DNA from: CAZTVF01 sp964616985
GTDB lineage: Bacteria; Planctomycetota; Phycisphaerae; SM23-33
Direction of reading: 5' to 3'
DNA: 10,051 nt
NCBI GenBank assembly: GCA_964616985.1
Contig: CAZTVF010000157.1
Span: forward strand, 1-10,051
A program made the translations under genes and the position numbers. The stretch's first letter is position 1, and every line of letters begins with the position of its first letter. Shown in pieces: positions 6,062 to 10,051 of this stretch. The notes beneath the pieces are model-generated. The model had not been told where the DNA came from. It saw only the letters and a list, made by a program, of their open reading frames with translations, and searched no databases.

Positions 6062-6066
6062 TCCTT
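6062..6066 (-). promoter_or_regulatory. Ribosome binding site deciding the GTG start of the sigma factor
   Basis: AAGGA on the minus strand lies 6 nt before the GTG at 6055. The alternative ATG at 6121 has only a GAGG that is too close to the codon, so this site favours the GTG start. Confidence 0.65.
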
Positions 6067-6126
6067 CGTCCAAGTACCTTGACGCACAGCCCCATCGTAG
6101 GCGCGCCCCCCGCGAACCCATGCCTC

Positions 6127-6215
6127 GGGTGCCAAGCTTTTTGCGCCTCTTCCGGGTGCCATGCTTTCAGCCCCCTGGGGTGCCATGCTTTTAGCCCCAA
6201 CGGGGCAGAAGCATG
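6127..6215. repeat. GGGTGCCAnGCTTT repeat cluster with terminal hairpin
   Basis: GGGTGCCAAGCTTT (6127), GGGTGCCATGCTTT (6154) and GGGTGCCATGCTTT (6178) follow one another at 27- and 24-bp intervals. The last unit forms a hairpin: CATGCTT (6184-6190) pairs with AAGCATG (6209-6215), enclosing GCCCC-AAC-GGGGC (6194-6206). Confidence 0.6.
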
Positions 6216-6238
6216 TCTACCCGCCTCCGCCCTTTGGC

Positions 6239-6469
6239 AAAACGAACCCGAAAATGACTATTCCAACACATTCCACGGCCTGTGGCTGACAACCCAAAGC
6301 CTTCCGGGGCGGGTGCGACGGCATCACCGGCGTCTTGGTAAAACGAACCCGAGATTGACAAAACGAACCTGCCTCCGGCAGGCAGCCCCGAACTGGCGGC
6401 AACACCTGCGGCCGATCCCTCCGCGAGGCTGCGGCCGAACCGAAAAAGCTGCGGCGGAAAAACGAACCC
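6239..6469 (+). repeat. Four interspersed AAAACGAACC boxes
   Basis: AAAACGAACCC occurs at 6239-6249, 6340-6350 and 6459-6469, and AAAACGAACCT at 6360-6370. Starts are spaced 101, 20 and 99 bp. The second box shares the longer context ACGAACCCGA-A/G-ATTGAC-like sequence with the first. I recall similar boxes, translated as KTNP or WQNEP peptides, in planctomycete assemblies (memory only). Confidence 0.6.
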
Positions 6470-6602
6470 AGGATGATCGCAAGAAAAGCCGCCGCAGTCG
6501 GTTGCAACGATGTCCCTCCCGTAGATGATGGTACGCACAAATGCATGCCGGACCGGAAGGCCAAATCGGGGGATGGCAGGAATATCGCCGTTTCAGCCCC
6601 TC

Positions 6603-6640
6603 TACTGCTTACTGTTTACCGTTTACTGCTTACTGCTTAC
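6603..6640. repeat. Heptanucleotide tandem repeat (TACTGYT)n across the MFS stop codon
   Basis: Five full units, TACTGCT, TACTGTT, TACCGTT, TACTGCT and TACTGCT (6603-6637), are followed by a partial TAC. The MFS stop codon (TAA on the minus strand, 6637-6639) lies in the last junction. Slippage here could not alter the protein, because the array is at and beyond the stop. Confidence 0.8.
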
Positions 6641-7890
6641 GCCCCCAGCTCGATGTCCCGGGGTTCCTGCACCCGCAGGATGAACCAGACCAGGGCGGCG
6701 GCGCTGAAGGCGAGGCAGGCGGCGAAGAGGGGTTTGATGCCCCAGGCCGCGGCCGAGGCGCCGGCAGCCAGCGGGGCCCCGATGGCGGCGGCCGAGACGA
6801 TCAGGTTGGCCACCGTGATGTGGGCCATGCGGTTCTCGTGCGGGCAGGTCTCAAAGAGCATGTTGGAGTAGGAGACCATCGCCGCCGCACCGCACACGCC
6901 GGCGCAGAAGTTGGCGGCCACGCAGCTCCAGAACCCTTGCGTCGTGAGCAGGATGCCCAGCGTCGCCACCTGGGCGCCAGCCGAGAAGAGCACCCCGATG
7001 CGGTGCCCGTGCTTGTCGCCGATGCGTCCGAAGACGAGCCCCGCGGCGGCCATGCCGATGGCGCCGGCCCCGCCGCTGAAACGGACGACGTCGCCGTCGC
7101 TGAGTCCGCCGCCCTGGGGGCTGCGGTAGTAGATCGCCATCAGCGGCAGCATGCAGAAGCCGGCCATGGCCAGCAGCCGGCCGATGAGGAAGGCGCGGAA
7201 GTTTCGGTCCTGCAGGCTGTGGCGGAAGCGCGCGATCAGCTCGGCCGTGCGCGGCGGAGCGGTGGGCGGGGCGGCGAGGGCCTCGTGGTCGTCCATGAAC
7301 CAGAACAGGGTGATGGAGGCGTACGCGATGACGGCTGCACACGCGTACAGCCACGAGTACGTCTCGATCCGCGGCCAGGTGTTGATCGCCCAGCCGGAGA
7401 TCTGCGGCCCGGCGATGGAGGCGGCCGCGGCGACGCCCCAGGTGAGGCCCATGACCGTGCCACGCCGCTTGAGGGTGAAGATGTGGGCGATCCAGTCCAT
7501 CCAGGCGGGGGTGACCACGCCCATGGTGAACATGAAGCCGCCGAAGCACGCCAGCAGGCCCCAGCGGCGCAGTTCATTGGAGATCGGCAAGGCCGGGTGT
7601 GCCATCACGGCCAGGCCCAGCAGGCAGGGCAGCATGCACAGGACATGCCAGAGCATCATCTGGCTCTTGCGATGGCGTCGCGAGTGGAAAAGGTAGTTGC
7701 CCAGGATCTGCGGGGCGACCATCAGGCCGCCCTCGATGGAGGAGATCGAGCCGATCATCGTCTCGCCCGCGCCGAGCGAGTTGAGCAGCATGGCCAGCAC
7801 GGTGGTGGGGGCGATCATCGAGGCCTGGAACATCCAGATGCTCTCGCCGGCTACGTTGATCGTCGTGTTGCGCAGTTCGCGCCGGTTCAT
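6637..7890 (-). CDS. Major facilitator superfamily (MFS) transporter
   Basis: This 417-residue protein is a predicted inner-membrane transporter with about 12 hydrophobic segments. Both halves show MFS hallmarks. SRRHRKS (70-76) lies in the loop after TM2. KRRGTVMGLTWG (141-152) resembles the start of TM5. GRIGDKHGHR (288-297) is a clear motif A between TM8 and TM9 in the second half. A hydrophilic central loop (about 199-232) separates the two halves. The N-terminal pattern (RNTTINVAGESIWMF...) resembles uncharacterised MFS proteins of planctomycetes and related bacteria; the substrate is unknown. ATG at 7890 is preferred because it places two charged turns directly before TM1. An ATG at 7956 would add 22 Arg-rich residues, and neither start has a strong ribosome binding site. 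The TAA stop lies inside a heptamer tandem repeat (6603-6640), so the gene's 3' edge is at a repeat boundary. Confidence 0.9.
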   Translation of the reverse strand: MNRRELRNTTINVAGESIWMFQASMIAPTTVLAMLLNSLGAGETMIGSISSIEGGLMVAPQILGNYLFHSRRHRKSQMMLWHVLCMLPCLLGLAVMAHPALPISNELRRWGLLACFGGFMFTMGVVTPAWMDWIAHIFTLKRRGTVMGLTWGVAAAASIAGPQISGWAINTWPRIETYSWLYACAAVIAYASITLFWFMDDHEALAAPPTAPPRTAELIARFRHSLQDRNFRAFLIGRLLAMAGFCMLPLMAIYYRSPQGGGLSDGDVVRFSGGAGAIGMAAAGLVFGRIGDKHGHRIGVLFSAGAQVATLGILLTTQGFWSCVAANFCAGVCGAAAMVSYSNMLFETCPHENRMAHITVANLIVSAAAIGAPLAAGASAAAWGIKPLFAACLAFSAAALVWFILRVQEPRDIELGA

Positions 7891-8251
7891 GTGTTGCCCA
7901 TTCCGTCGTCGGCGGGCGGCCTTGGGGCCGTCGCCTCTTGATTCGCTGGCCGCCATCCACGTCTAAGGGCGGCGGCCTGATGTAGCGTTTCACGCTGATG
8001 CTGGTTTATGTCGCTGTCGCAAACTCGAAATCCGAAACACGAAATCCGAAACAAACAGCAAACGGCAAAGCAGCAAGCAAACGAAATCTTGAAAACAGCA
8101 AGGTACGCACGGCAAAGACGATCTTTTGGGTCTTGCTGTTTTGAATTTGTTTCGGACTTCGTATTTGGAGTTTCGGATTTTGACATACGTATAAGCAAGC
8201 ATACTTTCGTGCCACTACACCAGGAAGGCCTCCACCCGGCGCGCGTCGCCC
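7891..8251. other. Non-coding gap between the MFS and MATE genes
   Basis: Apart from repeat copy A (8013-8190), I see no gene in this gap. The part nearest the MFS gene (7891-8012) would hold its leader, but no convincing promoter could be placed there. The 60 bp after the MATE stop (8191-8251) show no U-tract terminator. Confidence 0.6.
8013..8190 (+). repeat. MITE-like palindromic element, copy A
   Basis: This is an AT-richer block of about 178 bp in GC-rich surroundings. The left end carries CGAAATCCGAAACACGAAAT (8026-8045); the right end (about 8135-8185) holds the complementary GTTTCGGACTTCG and GTTTCGGATTT. The middle contains GGCAAAGCAGCAAGCAAACG and GGCAAAGACGAT. It encodes no transposase. 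Copy B at 9845 matches it closely in the same orientation. Confidence 0.8.
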
Positions 8252-9691
8252 TTACGCCTCGCCGCTCTGGTCGCCCACGAGGTCGGCCGGGTTGGGGGCC
8301 GGGCGCGGGCCCTTGAACACCGGCGTCCGCCACCAACCGGTGGCATAGTAGCCCATGCTGGCGACCATGGAAACGAAGAAGCTCACCGGGATCGAGTACC
8401 ACACCCCGGTGATGCCGATGTGTCTCGACAGCGTGTACGCCAGCGGCAGCCGCACCACCCACAGGCTCACCAGGCTCACCAGCGTCGTCACCATCGTGTG
8501 GCCCGAGCCGTTGATGATGCCGTTGGCCACGAACATCAGGGCGAAGAAGAGGTACCCCGAGCCGACGATCCGCAGGTAGTCGTCGCCCATGTCGATGACG
8601 GCCTGCTCGGAGGTGAAGATCCGCAGCAGCAGCCGCGGCAGCGCCACCGCCAGGGCCGAGGCGATCAGCGTCACCCCGCCGCTGAGCACGCAGCCCCAGA
8701 TCAGGATCTCGCGGACCCGCTCGGGGCGGTTGGCGCCGATGTTCTGACCCGCCAGCGTCGCGATGGCCAGGCTGAACGTCATCGCGGGCATGAAGGCGAG
8801 CTGGTCGACCCGCCCGGCCGCCCCGAAGGCCGCCGTCGCGTCCTCGCCGAAGCCGTTGACGATGCCCGTGAGGAACAGCATGCTCACCGAGATCAGCGAC
8901 TGCTGGGCGGCCGACGGCGCCCCGATGCGGAGCGTTGTCCACGCCGTGGACCAGTCGAAGCCCTTGAGCGACAGCGACGGGGCCACCAGGTTGCCGCGCT
9001 TGCGGAGGACGATCACCAGCGCCCCCAGCGCCACCGCCTGCGAGATCAGGCTCCCCCAGGCCGTGCCGTCGAGCCCCAGCTTGGGGGCGCCCAGCCAGCC
9101 GAACATCAGCACCGGGTCCAGCGCCGTCGTCAGCAGCACCGACGCGCCCTGGTAGTACAGCGGCGTGGTCGAGTCGCCGATGCCCTGCAGCATGCTTCGC
9201 ACCAGGAACAGGCCGAAGCCCAGCGGCAGCGACAGCAGGAAGATCCGCAGGTAGTTCGTCGCCAGGGGCATGACGTCGGCGGGGGTGTCCATGGCCGCCA
9301 GGATCTGGGGCGTGAACAGTTCTCCGCCGAGGGCAAGCAGCAGGCCCAGGACGGTCATCAGAACGGTGGAGTTGGCCACCACGCGCCGCACCGCGGCCAC
9401 GTCCTTGCCGCCGTAGTGCTGCGAGATGAGGATGGTGGTGCCCATCGTCAGGCCGGCCGCCAGGGCGATCAGGACAAAGATGACGGGGAAGCTGACCGTG
9501 ACGGCCGCCAGGGCGCTCTTGCCGAGATACTGGCCGACCCAGATGGCGTTGATGAAGCTGTAGCCCGTCTGCAGGGCCGTGCCCGCCAGCATCGGCAGCG
9601 AGAAGATCAGCATGTGCTTGGGGATGCTGCCGGTGGTGAGGTCCCTCCCGAACTTGCCGGCGGGCAGCGATCGTGTCGGTTGTGACGCCAT
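8252..9691 (-). CDS. MATE-family (MOP superfamily) multidrug/metabolite efflux transporter
   Basis: This 479-residue protein is a predicted inner-membrane cation-coupled antiporter with two MatE repeats, roughly 28-230 and 255-455, and about 12 membrane segments. Family features include the opening LTTGSIPKHMLIFSLPMLAG (18-37), WVGQYLGKSALAAVT (51-65), LQGIGDSTTPLYY (168-180), RVDQLAFMPAMTFSLAIAT (294-312), GQNIGANRPERVRE (315-328) and NGSGHT (394-399). At position 48, where many MATE proteins have Asp in TM1 (VDTIFVG type), this one has Asn (INAIWVG). The ATG at 9691 fits the family start. The same frame runs on to 9931, but that stretch is non-homologous and overlaps the upstream repeat element. 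No good ribosome binding site is seen, but a strong promoter lies at 9743-9771. The gene is bracketed by two direct copies of one repeat element. The exported compound cannot be told from the sequence. Confidence 0.94.
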   Translation of the reverse strand: MASQPTRSLPAGKFGRDLTTGSIPKHMLIFSLPMLAGTALQTGYSFINAIWVGQYLGKSALAAVTVSFPVIFVLIALAAGLTMGTTILISQHYGGKDVAAVRRVVANSTVLMTVLGLLLALGGELFTPQILAAMDTPADVMPLATNYLRIFLLSLPLGFGLFLVRSMLQGIGDSTTPLYYQGASVLLTTALDPVLMFGWLGAPKLGLDGTAWGSLISQAVALGALVIVLRKRGNLVAPSLSLKGFDWSTAWTTLRIGAPSAAQQSLISVSMLFLTGIVNGFGEDATAAFGAAGRVDQLAFMPAMTFSLAIATLAGQNIGANRPERVREILIWGCVLSGGVTLIASALAVALPRLLLRIFTSEQAVIDMGDDYLRIVGSGYLFFALMFVANGIINGSGHTMVTTLVSLVSLWVVRLPLAYTLSRHIGITGVWYSIPVSFFVSMVASMGYYATGWWRTPVFKGPRPAPNPADLVGDQSGEA

Positions 9692-9704
9692 AGCGATACC
9701 GCGC

Positions 9705-9735
9705 AAAATAAAAGGCAGCCTATGCTCAAGCTGCC
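9705..9735 (-). promoter_or_regulatory. 5' leader hairpin with U-rich tail upstream of the MATE gene
   Basis: On the minus strand GGCAGC (9730-9735) pairs with GCTGCC (9714-9719) around a 10-nt loop, followed directly by TTTTATTTT (9705-9713). It has the form of a weak intrinsic terminator or attenuator. Because the predicted transcription start coincides with its first base, it could instead be a stabilising stem at the mRNA 5' end, or a terminator for transcripts arriving from beyond the window. No known riboswitch fold was recognised around it. Confidence 0.45.
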
Positions 9736-9742
9736 AGAACAA

Positions 9743-9771
9743 ATGATATCCGCGTCCCTCGCTGGTGTCAC
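9743..9771 (-). promoter_or_regulatory. Predicted sigma70-type promoter of the MATE gene
   Basis: On the minus strand GTGACA (9766-9771) and TATCAT (9743-9748) are separated by exactly 17 bp. Each box matches five of six consensus positions. Transcription would start near 9735-9736, giving a leader of about 44 nt that opens with the hairpin at 9714-9735. Confidence 0.6.
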
Positions 9772-9844
9772 CTATGTGTCCGCACGTGTTGCCAATTGAT
9801 GGCCGCGCACGCGGCGAATGGCTCGGCGGCAAACCCCATCCGCC

Positions 9845-10016
9845 GCTATCGCAAACTCGAAATCCGAAACACGAAATCCGAAACAAAAGGCAAACGGCAA
9901 AGCAGCAAGCAAACGAAAGCCGTGAAAACACCTAGGCGCGCAAGGCAAAGACGATTGTTTTCAATTTTGCTGTTTTAAATTTGTTTCGGATTTCGCATTT
10001 CGAGTTCGCAGATTCA
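9845..10016 (+). repeat. MITE-like palindromic element, copy B
   Basis: The first 43 bases match copy A with one difference, and the core shares GGCAAACGGCAAAGCAGCAA and GGCAAAGACGAT. The right end (GTTTCGGATTTCGCATTTCG, then AGTTCGC) is a better inverted match to the left end than in copy A. Terminal inverted repeats are about 35-40 nt with one small gap. No target-site duplication is evident. Confidence 0.8.
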
Positions 10017-10051
10017 AATCTGAGATGCATAAATAACAAGTGACATTGGAG

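Larger units (their letters stand above)
6056..6636. other. Non-coding gap upstream of the sigma factor with several short repeats
   Basis: No credible gene is present over 581 bp. The stretch holds the sigma ribosome binding site, a cluster of GGGTGCCA units and a hairpin (6127-6215), four AAAACGAACC boxes (6239-6469) and a heptamer array (6603-6640). Frames through it, such as those at 6079-6528 (plus) and 6191-6538 (minus), are made of repeat-derived peptides and show no family resemblance. A sigma-operon promoter must lie here or further upstream, but I could not place it with confidence. Confidence 0.7.
9692..10051. other. Leader and upstream region of the MATE gene
   Basis: This stretch has no gene on either strand. 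It holds the leader hairpin, the predicted promoter, about 70 bp without a recognised feature (9772-9844), and repeat copy B. Whatever lies upstream of the MATE gene is outside the window. Confidence 0.65.

Noticed and set aside
6239..6469. Possible CRISPR array or iterons
   Set aside because: Spacings of 101, 20 and 99 bp are irregular for either, and there is no replication or cas gene nearby.
6191..6538. 115-codon minus-strand frames upstream of the sigma gene
   Set aside because: Their composition is driven by the AAAACGAACC boxes. There is no ribosome binding site or recognisable domain.
6541..7941. Plus-strand open frame opposite the MFS gene
   Set aside because: It is an antisense shadow with low-complexity His/Gln/Asp composition and no family resemblance.
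8013..8190. Complete insertion sequence
   Set aside because: The element is too short and carries no transposase. Only a non-autonomous element can be supported.
8008..8316. Small frames within repeat copy A on both strands
   Set aside because: Peptides such as KSETNSK or FVSDFVF come from the CGAAATCCGAAAC repeat itself and recur in copy B.
8420..9685. Plus-strand open frame opposite the MATE gene
   Set aside because: It is an antisense shadow, very rich in Arg, Gln and His.
9692..9850. Guanidine or other known riboswitch ahead of the exporter gene
   Set aside because: No conserved ykkC or other aptamer motif was recognised. The predicted leader of about 44 nt is too short for a known large aptamer.
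9692..9931. 80-codon N-terminal extension of the MATE protein
   Set aside because: It lies upstream of the predicted transcription start and overlaps repeat copy B. Its peptide (FRISCFGFRVC type) is repeat-derived.

Overview
This window looks like a piece of a high-GC bacterial chromosome, most likely from the Planctomycetota (Phycisphaerae-like). That assignment is inference. It rests on the gene families, on a membrane protein whose conserved loops resemble a family I know from planctomycetes, and on several families of short palindromic intergenic repeats of the kind that litter planctomycete genomes and give rise to odd spurious peptides. No rRNA or tRNA is present to settle it.

All six genes I can support lie on the minus strand, so the natural reading order is from high to low coordinates. 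They are: a MATE-family efflux transporter (8252-9691); an MFS transporter (6637-7890); an ECF sigma factor (5468-6055) followed at once by its putative zinc-finger anti-sigma factor (5014-5460); a large membrane protein of unknown function (2333-4270); and an FAD-dependent oxidoreductase with a C-terminal beta-rich module (126-1895). Only the sigma/anti-sigma pair is clearly an operon (7-bp gap). The other genes stand alone, separated by 360-740 bp of non-coding sequence. Nothing links them into one pathway, although four of the six encode membrane proteins and two of those are exporters.

The gaps carry most of the unusual structure. Each has its own repeat families. 1-83: a palindrome repeated at a 50-bp period. 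1985-2184: two short palindrome families and three 19-bp hairpins. 2209-2317: a nested inverted repeat just after the 645-residue membrane-protein gene. 4504-4750: four copies of one hairpin family, two in each orientation. 4896-5020: a larger inverted repeat with a perfect 26-bp arm, abutting the anti-sigma stop codon. 6127-6215: three 'gggtgcca' units and a hairpin. 6239-6469: four 'aaaacgaacc' boxes. 6603-6640: a heptamer tandem repeat running through the MFS stop codon. 8013-8190 and 9845-10016: two direct copies of a MITE-like element bracketing the MATE gene.

Two promoters can be proposed. One is ahead of the 645-residue membrane protein (perfect TATAAT). The other is ahead of the MATE gene (GTGACA, 17 bp, TATCAT) and would start its mRNA at the foot of a small hairpin with a U-rich tail.

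I did not find a clear new defence, biosynthetic or mobile system. The best candidates for something undescribed are the cysteine-rich outer tail of the anti-sigma factor, the unknown 645-residue membrane protein, and the two repeat elements that can fold either as one long hairpin or as two short ones.
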